In this document: one piece after another, positions 10,015 through 20,602 of the stretch
How positions within the stretch are numbered: position 1 is the stretch's first letter
How the letters are laid out: each line of letters begins with the position of its first letter
Assembly (NCBI GenBank): GCA_016081115.2
Contig: CM071930.1
Span: 11,203,419-11,267,418 of the forward strand
Length of the DNA stretch: 64,000 nt
Direction: 5' to 3'
From: Rehmannia glutinosa
Taxonomy: Eukaryota; Streptophyta; Magnoliopsida; Lamiales; Orobanchaceae
Notes under the pieces: generated by a model
What the model saw: the letters and a program-made list of their open reading frames with translations, nothing else
Database searches by the model: none
What the model was told of the DNA's origin: nothing
Made by a program: the position numbers and the translations under genes

Positions 10015-10425
10015 TAAAATTTTGTGTCTGGATGTTTTTTCCCTCTCAAAAATGAATTAATTTGAAAAATTGTATGTTGCTTATCCTTAAATTGTTGGAA
10101 TTTGTCTAACTTTTTACTTTGGTTTGTTTAAATCCACTGTCGTTCAACGTTCATACCCGTCACGGCTGAGATCCCGAGAGTGACCCACTGAGGAAGAACT
10201 TGTTTAGGTCTATTTGGTAAGAAATGTTAGAATTAGGACCACCATTGTAGCTCCAAAAACACTCAAATTTTTCGAAGTGAAATTATACACGATCCAAGCA
10301 TCTGCCAGATCCCCGCTCCGCAAAGTGACATTCCAGGGGGCGGTTTCTAATGAAAAACTCGAGTTTCTATTGATCCCTACGTGCTCGTACGATGGGTCCC
10401 ACTCCGGGTTGTAAACCAAGTACTA

Positions 10426-10825
10426 TGAACCCAAGAAGGAAAAAAGATTAAACAGAGAAAGTGATGAAATTCAGAAGAATTTTCTGATAACATTTTCATT
10501 ATGTGGTTAAACTTTTTATATTTCTACTGCACACACTTGTCAGTCTCTCTATTCTCTTTCTATAATTTTAAAGATGCTTAGTCATCATAACTAATCACAT
10601 GGTATACTCCTCTAAATGGTTGGGTCTAACTCTTCTACGTCGGCTTCTTCTTAATTCTTGATCTTCATTTTGGGCTGAAATTGTTTCCTCTCTTTCACCA
10701 AGCCCAACATCTATAACACCGAGTCAAACTCTACAGAGACGATCTGGGTTTGGGGCGAGTCTGTGGTGGTGTGAAACATGCCAAGAAACCCGCCTACTAA
10801 ATTCGGCGGGATTTAAAACCCGGTT
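10426..10825. other. Intergenic DNA, nothing recognised
   Basis: No gene, RNA or repeat could be supported in this stretch. Confidence 0.5.
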
Positions 10826-12080
10826 TGTCACGCCCCAATTTCGTAATACAGGACATTAGGATAATTTTCGATGGGGTACAACCCCATGTATTCAAAAAGA
10901 ACTATTTCCTGAAACACAAGCAATTAAAAAATATAAATATAGCGGAAGTCTACAAAATGATAAAATTAAAATAGAATTTTAAATAACCTATATTTACAAA
11001 ATAACATAGGTACAATGTTCAAACACTGAAAAATAAGTGTGACAAAAGGAAACAACGAGGTTGGGTCAATCCTGATCTGAAACCCTGATGTCAGTCTCAT
11101 CGATCTCTAAATATTTTGTCTCTGAAAATTTTATAAAACCATAGGGTGAGCTAAACGAGCTCAGTGGGTTGTGGGTAGAGGAATGCAATATTTGTTTAAT
11201 TATTTTTTTTGCTTGAAAAGTACTTATTGTGCCAAGAGATATTCATGAATGCATGATAATGGTGCGCTTAAGATTTATTTATCATAATGATTAAGAACCT
11301 ATTGTAATTCAATAACGACATATTTTTTATGCTAGCACTGATGCAAGGCACATTGCACAACAATTAGTAAAGTACAATAAACGTTTTGTTTTTGAAGAAC
11401 ACAATAGATATCCCAATTTTTAAAATAAATAGTGGATATCTCGTTTTAAAAATAAGGTTGTTTTAATATAAACAATTAATCAGTTAGTTCGACAGCCCGA
11501 AATAAGAAACATAGGATCAGTGTTGATCGAACATTGACCCTATCCATTCTCCTTATTGCTTCCAACTATATTTGACCGAAGCTTTGTCACCTTATCCCTC
11601 CCTGTAGGCTCGACGGTCTCTTTAGCTTTGGCTTTTTCTGAGAGATCATCATATTCATGAATATACCATTCCACGACCCAATTTTGTCGCCATCTTCGGC
11701 CCGACCCGAAAATAGGATTAGGCATATGGGTAGTCAAACAAGGACCACGTGCAACTTGTTCGATCCATTGACTAACCTACCACACCGCAATAGACTCAAA
11801 CAGTCAATATTTTTGTCAAAATGATATTTATATGCCCAAAGGCTGAGTCAAGTAGTTACAATAGTTAAACTGCAAGCGACTATGATCATGAATGATATAT
11901 TTTATGTTTTATTTAATAAATAAAATTATCCTGGAAGAAACACAAAATATAATCATAGAACAACCTTATATCGTGAACTTCATGAAAATGACGTATATCG
12001 TGAAATTATGCAATTGCTTAATGTTGTGAAGTTCATGAAATAACTAATATCGTGAAATTTGTGAAATTACAAGCAAACCT
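10826..12080. mobile_element. Possible solo LTR of an unclassified LTR retrotransposon
   Basis: The sequence begins TGTCACGCCCCAATTTCG and carries phrases common in plant LTRs (ATAGCGGAAGTC, CATAGGGTGAGCTAAACGAG, ACGAGCTCAGTGGGTTG, GGCATATGGGTAGTC, GGACCACGTGCAAC). No frame encodes a retroelement protein, no second copy exists in the window, and neither the right end nor a target duplication was found. Reduplicated 'ATATCGTGAA' words lie at 11,970-12,060. The right limit is a guess. Confidence 0.35.
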
Positions 12081-12217
12081 AAATTTTCTTTAGGAAGATG
12101 ATAATTTGTCCATCTTCACATTGATCACCAAATTTCTCAACGAATTCCTTACTCAAGCTTCCATTGTTCCATACAATAAAACCAAATAATTATCATATAT
12201 TATCCCTTACTATTAAT

Positions 12218-12343
12218 TATTATTATTATTATTAGTGGTATCAATAACCCTTTATAAGGGTGTTGACCAGGGTTCAACCCTCGTATCTTCGATTTATTTG
12301 AAATTTATCTTCTTCCCTCAACCAAGACTAAACCTTATTAAAA

Positions 12344-12401
<58 letters not shown>

Positions 12402-12402
12402 T
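12218..12402. repeat. (ATT)n microsatellite split by a ~112-bp insert
   Basis: ATT repeats at about 12,218-12,234 and a longer perfect run at about 12,347-12,400 flank a non-repetitive segment (about 12,235-12,346). That segment contains TAGTGGTATCAATAACC, then GGTTCAACCCTCG, which resembles a pol III B-box (GGTTCRANNCC), and ends in an A-run before the second ATT tract. This could be a truncated tRNA-derived SINE inserted into the microsatellite, with ATT repeats as its target duplication; the identification is tentative. Confidence 0.45.
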
Positions 12403-12749
12403 TAGTACTATTTTTAATTACATTATTCTGATTCAATTAATTTTTGTTATTCAACAATTGGAAAACATTTATATACATATTATTGAAGATATTATAACTA
12501 AAAGTTAACACCAGCGTATAGTTATTTACTGATTATATCTTTGAAAGTAAATTGACATCATCCATAATATGAATTATCGGTCCAATAATATATATCAATT
12601 TGAAGCTTAATATCATAGTATGCACTTTGCATCAAACCAAATAATAAATTAATGATCTCAATCCAAAGATTTTGGTACTAGAAAAAATGTCAAGTAGTTA
12701 AAATCACTCTTTTTCATAGGAGCAAAAAATTACTCTTTTTCCTAGGAGT
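12403..12749. other. Intergenic DNA, nothing recognised
   Basis: AT-rich sequence between the microsatellite and the start of the LINE-like 5' region; no feature supported. Confidence 0.5.
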
Positions 12750-13141
12750 GAAAATTCTCTCTCTAGTTTTTTGGGGGAGCTTTGAACTTCCACGTGGGTG
12801 GAGGCAAAAGTCTTCTTTTTGTTTTCAAATTTTGAATTTGGTTAATGATCGTGTTGTGCTTTGCTTTGTTTTTCTTTTCTTTTTCTTGCTTGGCTTGCAT
12901 TGGAAGAAGATCTACTGTGTGTTTGGTTATTAAGTGTTTGTATAGCATTTATTGTGTTTCACATTGTCAATCTCTGCAATTCGGTAGTTTTGTTTTTTTG
13001 TTGGTGTTTCGTTCTTTTCTCTCTCGTTTTTTTGTGCTTTCCAGCTTTTGTCCCAGTGTTGTTTGGGTGGGAGTTTTTTAATCAGGTTGGGGTGGTAGTG
13101 GTTCTTCCTGGGTCGCTCTAGTCAGGTGGTCGTGTGCAGTA

Positions 13142-14593
13142 ATGGATTCTGGGATTATTGAAAGACTTCAGAAATTTGCTCTTACGAAAGAGAAAGAGAA
13201 TAGTATATCTTTGGAGGAGGGCGATATTGCCCAAAGTATCGATGAATGTTCTAGGAGTCTACTTGGAAGAGTATTTGGGAAAAAAATAGCTTTTCTGGGA
13301 TTAAGCTCACTTTGACAGCCATTTAGAGAACCAAATAAGCTTTCACGATTCGAGAAATCGAATGAATGCTTTTAGTTTGTTTTCAAGTCGAAAGAGGATA
13401 GAGATAAAGTTCTCAAAGGTAAATCATGGTCGTATGATAACCAATATCTAATCTTAAAAGAATGGTCTGTTGAGGTTGTGTTCAAGTGGAAAAATTTTGT
13501 AAAGTGGAAATGTGGATCTAAGTATGAAGCCTTCTATTGTAATGGATATCGATTGAATCGGAGATGAAGATTGGTAAATTATTTGAAAAAATGCTTGATG
13601 TGCATATTCTGGAATCAGGCAGTGTAAAAGGGGGGTTTCTTAAAGTATTAGTTGAAGTTAGTCTGGAGAAACCTCTTATTAGAGGTACTAATATTAACCT
13701 AGGTCTTGATAACTCCTGGGTTGAGTTTAAATATGAAAGCTTGCTCAACTTTTATTTTTATTGTGGGCTTATTGGGCATAATGAAATAGGGTGTGATGAT
13801 AGAAAATAAGATATTAAGAATAACACTATCAAAGCTGAGCAATATGGAGATTGGCTTCGTGCGGTGGACTGGTAGAGTAACTCTAAAAATAGTAATATGA
13901 AGAATTACAGAGTAAATTCGAAAGAGAAGGGTAAAACAAGCGGTAAAGATATGAATGAGAGTAAGAAGTGAGATGGTCATAGTAACAGTAAAGGCATAGA
14001 AGAGAATGATATTCTCAGAGTGGAAATTGAAAGAGGAACATAAAAGAGTATAAATTGTACGACGATGCTGGATGATAGAACGGGGGGTATGCTCAAGGTT
14101 GTTGGTGAGACAAGTGGAATTAATAAGGAAGAAGACAGAGATTTTATTATTGAGGAAGAAGAGAATTTGTCTCAACATATTGAACCAATGATGATTGAGA
14201 ATGTGGCATTAAATGAGGAAGATTTGGTGGTCTGGAGTTAATCTTGAAATGGTGAATGTCCCAATTCAGTTTGATGCTAAAAGAACACCTCTTAAGGATA
14301 TTATTAACCAGAAGAAGATTGGAAAAAAATGTGATGGATATAAAATTGGGAGTTAGGAAAGGGGGATTGAAAATATCAGGAGATAAAGGTAAACAAAAAA
14401 AAAAGAAAGTGGCTAAAGTGAATTGGATACAGGAGGAGAATATTAAGAATAAGAACAATAAGAGAAGATTGGTATGTGGAATGGAGGAAGATAAAGAAGA
14501 ACAGGGAGTGATTAAGAAAGCCAAGATAGAGATGTACAATACACTGAATAATGATCAAGATGAGGAGGTGGAGGAAGTCCACCCTAATTGGCC
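13142..14593 (+). pseudogene. LINE ORF1 (DUF4283 + zinc-knuckle protein), degenerate
   Basis: ATG at 13,142 opens a frame with DSGIIERLQKFALTKEKE, which breaks near 13,313. In shifted frames the DUF4283 RNA-binding region follows (13,330-13,500). Next comes GKLFEKMLDVHILESGSVKG and KVLVEVSLEKPLIRGT, then FYCGLIGHNEIGC at 13,753-13,791, a zinc knuckle in which the first Cys of CX2C is replaced. The remainder to 14,593 is a charged, low-complexity tail. In plant L1 elements ORF1 is the RNA chaperone that packages the transcript with ORF2. At least three frameshifts or stops are present. Confidence 0.75.
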
Positions 14594-14639
14594 CTAAATT
14601 GATCAATGAAGGTTTGCATGTAGAATTATAGAGGTCTGG

Positions 14640-15018
14640 GAGGGCTCTGTACAATATCCCAGTTTAAAGAGGCTCTAAAACACCACTTCCCAAATTTGTG
14701 TTTTATCTTGGAAACAAAAAAAGGGTTTTATTAATTAAGTCTATAGAAAAAATGAAGTTGGAGGATAGATGGATGTGTGTGGATCCATGTGGGATGAATG
14801 GAGGTCTCTTGCTGAACTGGTCTCTTAATACAACGATTGTGGAAATTCATAGTTGTGATTTTTGTATTGAAGTGTTCTTTCAAGTAAGTGGGGACCCAGG
14901 TATATTTTGGGCTATTTTTGTGTACGCAAGTGTTAATGTGGAAACTAGGCTGGCCCTATGGGAATTTTTGCGAAAGCTAAAGTGAATCGGGAGATCGTTG
15001 GATCATTGGATGAGATAC
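14640..15018 (+). pseudogene. LINE ORF2, N-terminal endonuclease half
   Basis: The frame at 14,698-14,985 encodes FVFYLGNKKRV, MKLEDRWMCVDPCGMNGGL and WNLSLN-like residues typical of the EEP/APE-type endonuclease of plant LINEs, then VNVETRLALWEFLRKLK. After a stop it continues NRGDRWIIG and the DTND segment (the GDxN region of the fold), where the pararetrovirus-like element begins. The enzyme would nick target DNA to prime reverse transcription. It continues at 37,234. Confidence 0.75.
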
Positions 15019-15025
15019 TAATGAT
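15019..15025. repeat. Target-site duplication of copy 1, left
   Basis: TAATGAT here and at 37,227-37,233. The duplicated bases belong to the LINE endonuclease text, which becomes continuous when one copy and the insert are removed. If an eighth base is counted it is C on the left and T on the right. Confidence 0.8.
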
Positions 15026-15160
15026 AGGGACAAAGAAAATTTACCTCTCAAACTAAGCAATTCATTACACATTACCATCCAAACTTTGAAATGTTGCACT
15101 TTGTCATCCCAACTTTGTAAAATTTTACACTTTGCCGAAAAATTATAGATTTACCCCTAT
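15026..15160. repeat. Left terminal inverted repeat of copy 1
   Basis: Inverted relative of about 37,090-37,226. The outer 29 bp match at 20 positions, ending in CAAACT on both arms. Inside, words of the type CATCCAAACTTTG and TTGCACTTTG recur about every 30-40 bp, so the arm is itself built of degenerate tandem units. It matches the left end of copy 2 (41,468). Confidence 0.75.
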
Positions 15161-15283
15161 GGACAATAAAGGTTGTTGTTGTTTGATCTCCAAACTTTAA
15201 AGATTATTGCACTTTACTACTTAAGCTATAAATATTATTGTATTTTTCGGATTTACTCCTCAAGGTCTTGTGATCCTCAAAAA

Positions 15284-15294
15284 TGGTATCGAGC
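15284..15294 (+). promoter_or_regulatory. Primer-binding site candidate (tRNA-iMet type), copy 1
   Basis: TGGTATCGAGC resembles the TGGTATCAGAGC complement of the initiator tRNA 3' end used by caulimovirids and many plant retroelements. It sits about 90 bp upstream of the first ATG, as expected for the end of the pregenomic leader. The homologous place in copy 2 reads TAGTATCAAAGCCTAGG. Confidence 0.65.
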
Positions 15295-15375
15295 TAGATT
15301 TATCAAGAACCTTTTGTTATATTTATTATATTTATATAATTAACAATTGGTGAGGAGAAATTACTCCAAGAGAAT

Positions 15376-16020
15376 ATGGATCCGAACAATTGTCCGAGAT
15401 GTACACCATGCAGACATATCGTCAAATCTTGGCGATGTATGTATGCACAAGAAAACCAGGACAAGATAGCATATTAGAACCACCAATATGATGAAAAAGA
15501 ACACGCATGAGCCGACAGGAAACCTTAAGGCAATGTGAAATGCGGCGGCATATCATATGAGTTTCTTCACAAGAAATCGATATTATATGTCGATCGATGA
15601 ATCATCGAAGCGACCCATGAAAATGCCCATCGAATAATGATTTTCGATGGAGTACGGAGTGGAACGAGATACTTTTGACAAATCTAAGTTCTCGGAAGAT
15701 CTTAGAGAAGTCAAGGCGGTGTAGAATTATGGCAACCTCCATATTCATCTACTACCCCAAGTTTATCGATCCAAAACCGGATGGAGACAATGGTGAAATA
15801 TCGAAGAAAACTCTTAAAATCCTTCATGATATTCAAAAACGAGTCAAGAACCACGGAGGACAAACCAAGTTCATATGGAGGATAGAAACGTATTGATTTT
15901 GGAATAGTACTTTATTTACATCAAAAAGGGAAACCCACCAAGTCAAACGACAAATGATAGATGAGGAGATCTTATCGCCATCATCAATGGAAAATCTGTC
16001 ACAAACTAAAAAGTGATGGA
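15376..16020 (+). pseudogene. Copy 1: remnants of two small 5' ORFs
   Basis: The ATG at 15,376 opens with MDPNNCPRCTPC, like the better preserved ORF of copy 2 at 42,056, but stops occur within 35 codons. The second ORF (about 15,640-16,020) is also split; a surviving piece holds NGEISKKTLKILHDIQKRV, which looks helical. In copy 2 the two ORFs overlap as TGATG. Small accessory ORFs before the polyprotein occur in badna-/tungroviruses; the function here is unknown. Confidence 0.55.
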
Positions 16021-16024
16021 TATG

Positions 16025-17320
16025 GAAAAGATGAATCTTAAAGATCTACATGACCTTGCGAATCCTTGAATGATTAGGAATTGTAGATTTAAAGATGAAC
16101 GCAAGAGATGGATCAGCATTGGTTACCTATGACCCATAAGGTAGACCAATTCCACCACCACCAGTAAATCCCAACATCGAAGAAAGTACGGGTTCAAATC
16201 ATGGAATCCAGGATGAAAGAATGCCTCACGTTGGAGATTTCACCACAAGGAGTGAACCTACTCAAGGAACTCTACCATCTTCTAGAAGGCCAAATGTATA
16301 TCATACGCCTTATGGAAGATCTCATCTCGATCCAATACATCCATATGGATTGATGCTAAATCTGGATATCCCAGATTTTTAAAATCGAGAAGTCCTTATT
16401 GAAGAATGGGAATCAACTATGAGGATTGCAGTAGGTACCCTCGATCTTACGAAGGAAGGATTCATCTTACTTCTTGAGATGAGTCTTGAAGGATCGGTAA
16501 GATTTCATGGGATATGATGAAGAACCTATGAAGAGCACGGTCACACAATTTGGAGAATCATTGAAAGGAATTGTCGATAATATGGCCAAATTATTCAAAA
16601 TCCATTTTATCTGCACAGGCTACTTTGAGGGATTAGAAGAAGAAAAAAGAAAAAGATATAAACAAGCCCTCTACTGCCTCGAGTTACATGATATTTGTCA
16701 TATTGACGAATATATCAAGTTGTTCACCGAGTACCGGTGGAAATCCAAGGTAGGAGATAAAAAAGCTTCGCAACTATTCTTTGCAAAGATTCCGAGTCCC
16801 TGGAGAGAAATGCTTATCAGGGAATACAAGAGTGCAGCTGATTTGGATACAGTGGCTAGAAGAATGTCTTTCGTAAAAGCCAAGCTATCTGAATGGTGCT
16901 ATCAGGCAGCACTATACTGGAATTACAAGGTATTATGAGGAACTAACAAAGCAGTTCCTCTCTGTTGTGTTGACGATGATATCCCAATAGTTATGGGAAG
17001 TCAACCATGACGGCATAAGAAGAATAATGAGAGAAGCCATCCGTACCACCGGGGAAACAACAACAAAAAAGTAGGTCTTCATAGAGACCTAGAAGGTTCT
17101 GGTTAAAACAAAAAGCCCGAAGTTACAAATCAGGGCAAAGACCAGCACCAAGCAGGAGTAGAGCTTCATCATCAGGTTCAAATCAAGCAAGTACCCAGAA
17201 CCACGGGGAGAAGAACTTTTAGATGAGCTCATACCAGGGCTAATGAAAGCCTGCTGGACATGCGGAACAAGAGGAAATATCTCAACAGATTGCCCGGACA
17301 ATCAAAAACGAGGAGTCGAT
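16025..17320 (+). pseudogene. Copy 1: coat-protein region with zinc knuckle, degenerate
   Basis: An N-terminal acidic/proline-rich part (16,025-16,350) precedes the capsid-like core. The longest open piece (16,507-16,938) has YKQALYCLELHDICHID, FTEYRWKSK and SPWREMLIREYKSAADLD. A basic stretch follows (about 16,995-17,110), then a CX2CX4NX4C knuckle at 17,252-17,293 (CWTCGTRGNISTDCP), in which the histidine is replaced by Asn; copy 2 keeps the His. In caulimovirids this protein packages the circular DNA genome. There are several stops and frameshifts. Confidence 0.75.
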
Positions 17321-17429
17321 AGTTGAAGCTACACCGTAAATTGAGGAAGTTGTCTACTATCAAGATCTTATCTGGTGTATCAATTTGAGGATATACCCTC
17401 ACATTAAAGCATCTATGAAGAAGAGATAT

Positions 17430-18300
17430 ATTCGACGATGGAAGTGAATCCACTCAGTCGAGTGAAGAAGAAATTCTTCAAAGAAACGGTCGGGATGATA
17501 TGTCGATTCCTTTCTCACACTACGGTTTCTCATAAAACTCTTATGAGAATTATGAAGGAAGATCCAAAACTTCAAATTTATGATGGTTTTACAATTGGAG
17601 CGATGGAAAAGGCATTGGAGAAGATTGGGCTTCCGTAATAGAAAACACCAAATTATCCACGGGGTAACAACCGAGTCCGATGGAGTTTACCGGTAACCCG
17701 ATCGAGATGATTGGTCCCCTTACAGAAATCCAGGAGATCAAAAGTAGAGTTAAAAGAGAAGTTGCAAATACACTATCATGGATTCACATCGGAGCCATAA
17801 TAGTCATTATTAAATCAACATTCAAAGAAGGAATAGATTAGCCACTCAATCTTGCTATCTTTGACAAGCGAATGTCAAACCTCAAGGATCCATGCCTTGG
17901 AGCGATTCTGAAATTTGTATGCGGGAAAATTGGCATTTAATGTCTATCCTAGAATTGCATACAATTTTGGAGATCGAGATTTCAATAGAGTCTAACTAAC
18001 CCTTCATCAAGATTTCAAAAGAGTCAATTTGATGAAAGAAGGGAATAGACCTTACTCGATCACATACAATATTTCCTATGCTCTCTCGAATACACATCAT
18101 TCAGAGGTATTCTTGAGAAAGGAATTTATTGAAGTCCCAAGAATCTTTGAGGACTTTGCCAGGGTGGTTCTACTAGAAATCATTGAGTCTCCAACTATAA
18201 AAGAGATTGATATGAAAATTCAAGATCAACCAGTCTTTAACAAAAGTCGAAGTCTCGAGTTGAGCGAAGGATGTCTTTCCAACAAGACAGAATGATAAGC
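17430..18300 (+). pseudogene. Copy 1: 30K-type movement-protein region, degenerate
   Basis: Pieces in shifted frames carry LMRIMKEDPKLQIYDGF and KALEKIGLP (17,438-17,638), then SWIHIGA, FKEGID and an FDKR segment (about 17,770-17,880), then FNVYPRIAYN-like text near 17,940. The spacing of hydrophobic strands and the single Asp-containing segment fit the 30K superfamily that widens plasmodesmata. It lies after the coat protein and before the protease. Stops and frameshifts prevent a product. Confidence 0.65.
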
Positions 18301-18960
18301 AGGAGCCGTTGGGAAGAAAAGAGACCAAGTACAGTTTAGCGCATCCCAGACGTTTTCAATACACAAGGAGAGTTGAAATGCCCAGAAGGATGGAGAGAAG
18401 TTGAAGTAATATTCAACATCACTCAAAAGGATAATATTTTTCCTTGTGATTTTCTATATTATATCCAACAACCTATAGTTGGAAGGTATCAAGAAAGCCT
18501 AAAGATAGGTGAAATTGAGCTGACTATCACAAGAGTAGCAGGGAAAATCCCAGAGCAATTAATACTCGGGATTGAATTTCTTGAGGATCATAAACCTTGG
18601 GAAAGATTACAAGAAGGAATGGAGTTCACAGTGGCTAATAAAAGATATAGAATCGAGATGACCACTATTTATTCTCAATATACATTTCTATCAAAATGTT
18701 ATATTCTCAATCCAAAGCCGAGTATTTCGCCGCCTATATTGATTCAAGGGCGAATATGTACTACAAAGCGGGATGTTTTTCCTAAAGAAATTGGAGAAGA
18801 TTTACGGCTATTGCGGGAAGAGATTTCTCTAAAAGAATTTTTATTCTTAACGAGGAATTAAACAAGCGAGTAAATCATGATCGAGGCGCGGGCGGTACCA
18901 TGGTACAAAGTGAAGACGCCACCAATCTATTTCCATAATACAGAGCAGATGTGTTGCTAG
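18301..18960 (+). pseudogene. Copy 1: linker and aspartic-protease region, degenerate
   Basis: The open piece 18,373-18,861 has KCPEGWREVEVIFNITQ, IEFLEDHKPWERLQEGMEF and YRIEMTTIYSQY, conserved with copy 2 but of unknown function. Then, in another frame, comes a retropepsin-like block AAYIDS, where the catalytic DSG has become DSR (about 18,737). A second-half signature LLGNNFL follows at about 18,953. The protease would cut the polyprotein; the altered triad plus frameshifts make this copy inactive. Confidence 0.65.
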
Positions 18961-19279
18961 GAAATAATTTCCTACAAACATTTAAGCGATTCACATTAGA
19001 GAATGAGACAAGAAGACATATTTTCACAACCTTATGTGATCATAAGATTATTGTCCAACGTCTGCGGGAAGCATTTTATCGAAAAATGTCCATTAATTTT
19101 CACAAGCAGCATGGTGATAAAGCCAAACTTCAAAATCCAAAAATGGCAGATCGAATGAAATTTGGTGAAGCATTATTATCCTTTAGACAATTTGGTTCAA
19201 ACCATAAGGATAAGAAACTATGAGGTAATAACTTGTATTCATTTGAGTACAAGGAAAAGAACGAGTATCTCCAGAGGCT

Positions 19280-19990
19280 ATTGCAGAATTGATGATGAGC
19301 TTAATGGAGAATCCTCAGAGTGACATCACCATAGAAGAACATATATCACTCGAGGATATTAAGAAGAAGATCCAAAGGAATTATAATGAAAATCCTTTGG
19401 CATGGTGGGATAAGAACGGTCTCAAAGCTTCTTTAAAAGTTAAACCGGGAAAGGAGTACGAGTTCGTGAGATTCAAACCAATCCTTATGAACAAGGCTTG
19501 TTATTAATTACAAAGGGATTAATAACATTTTAGAGTTCGACGGATACTATATCCCAAGCAGAGAACATCTGGTTAACTGTATCAAAGGTGCCAAGATATT
19601 CTTAAAGTTCGATTGCAATTCTGGATTTACCAGATTAAGATGGAGGAAGAAAGTAAGAAGTTCACAACTTTCTCCACACCACAAGGACATTATATTTGGA
19701 ACGTGATGCCTATGGGATTGGCTAACGCACCCCAGATATATCAAAGGAAGATGGATAATCTCTTCAAGAATTATTTCAGTTTTATGTTCGTGTATATTGA
19801 TGACATTCTTATCGCATCAAAGAACATGAAGGAGCATCTCAAACACTTGGAAATATTTTGAGATGTTTTCCACAAGGAAGTATTAATGCTCTTTAAAAGA
19901 AGGCAATAGTTGCTACAAAACAGATTGAATTCCTCAGAATTGAAATCGATGAATTTGGAATCATCCTACAAAGCCATATTGTAGAAAAGA
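19280..19990 (+). pseudogene. Copy 1: reverse transcriptase, catalytic motif kept
   Basis: The open piece 19,613-19,861 carries FSTPQGHYIWNVMPMGL, NAPQIYQRKMD and the catalytic YIDD at 19,793-19,804, characteristic of caulimovirid/Metaviridae-type RTs; the upstream part (19,289-19,507) has LAWWDKNGLKASLKVKPG. The region between is interrupted by stops. The next segment (19,861-19,990) continues the thumb in shifted frames. This is the better preserved RT of the two copies. Confidence 0.8.
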
Positions 19991-20089
19991 TACAAGGATT
20001 TCCAGATACGCTGAAAGACAAGAAACAGCTTCATACAAGGCAATAGTTTCTTGGAATTGTTAATTTTCTTTGGAATGTTCATAAATAAT

Positions 20090-20602
20090 ATTCTTGGAAG
20101 TGTTTAGCCCATTGCTCAAAAAAGATGCTACATTCAAATGGGAAAATGAACATCAAGAAGGAATTAAGCAGCTTAAAGAATTTTGCAAAAAGCTTCCAAA
20201 ACTTGCAATTCCACAAGACGAAGATGAATTGGTTCTATACACAGATGCCAATGACTATTGGTGGGCAGCAGTTCTTACAAAAGCTACACCAAATGGCAAA
20301 GTGCCATGCAGAATCTTTTGAGCGGTCTTTTTACAGACCGTGAAGCAAATCGGTGGCATATTAACGAGAAAGAATTCTTTGCAGTTACAAAGGCTTTCAA
20401 CAAATGGCCTTTATTTTTACTGGCTAAAAAGTTTACTTTAAAAATTGATAATTCAAGTGTCAAGGCTTTTACGAAAAATAAAATTGAATCAAAACCGAGA
20501 AAAGGCTCAATTACTTAGATGGCAAGTGAATGTCAATATTATGATTATGATATTGTCATTATAAAATCTCATGGAAATATTCTTGCAGATTTTCTAACAA
20601 GA
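20090..20602 (+). pseudogene. Copy 1: RNase H region, cut by copia C
   Basis: The open piece 20,094-20,321 has the first RNase H motif LVLYTDANDYWW (about 20,231-20,266) and WAAVLTKATPNGK. After a frameshift, INEKEFFAVTKAF (second acidic residue) and LKIDNSSVKAF (third) follow. The domain end GNILADFLT lies directly before copia C. The enzyme would remove RNA from the DNA hybrid. Motif order and spacing are normal; frameshifts split the domain. Confidence 0.8.
20598..20602. repeat. Target-site duplication of copia C, left (CAAGA)
   Basis: CAAGA here and at 34,559-34,563, directly outside the two LTRs; 5 bp as expected for a copia integrase. Confidence 0.9.

Larger units (their letters stand above)
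8682..10425 (-). pseudogene. L-type lectin-domain receptor kinase (LecRK) pseudogene
   Basis: On the minus strand the 5' part (about 10,425-10,133) encodes the middle and end of a legume-lectin domain: YNPEWDPSYEHVGINRNS, ADAWIVYNFTSKNLSVF, then after frameshifts LPQWVTLGISAVTG. The 3' part (about 9,440-8,682) encodes the C-terminal kinase half: YEFVPNGSLNYHLF, MVHRDIKLSN (catalytic loop), LGDFGFAR, GTLGYLAPEYVSTGR, DVYSFGIVALEIATGRKS and VGLWCALPDRSLRPSIRQ. Normal family members (about 650-700 aa) sit in the plasma membrane as lectin-kinase receptors. Missing here are the signal peptide, N-terminal lectin part, transmembrane segment, juxtamembrane and N-lobe; about 700 bp of unrelated repeat DNA lies between the halves. 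At least five frameshifts are visible, including a 1-base insertion right after the HRDIKLSN segment. It cannot make a receptor. Confidence 0.9.

Noticed and set aside
9795..10049. 84-codon minus-strand ORF between the pseudogene halves
   Set aside because: It runs over the 151-bp tandem duplication and encodes no recognisable domain.
13699..14654. Minus-strand ORFs over the LINE ORF1 tail
   Set aside because: Hydrophobic Leu/Ile/Phe-rich translations are the antisense of a Lys/Glu-rich tail and not membrane proteins.
15284..15294. tRNA gene fragments at the TGGTATC sites
   Set aside because: These are primer-binding sites complementary to the tRNA 3' end; no cloverleaf surrounds them.
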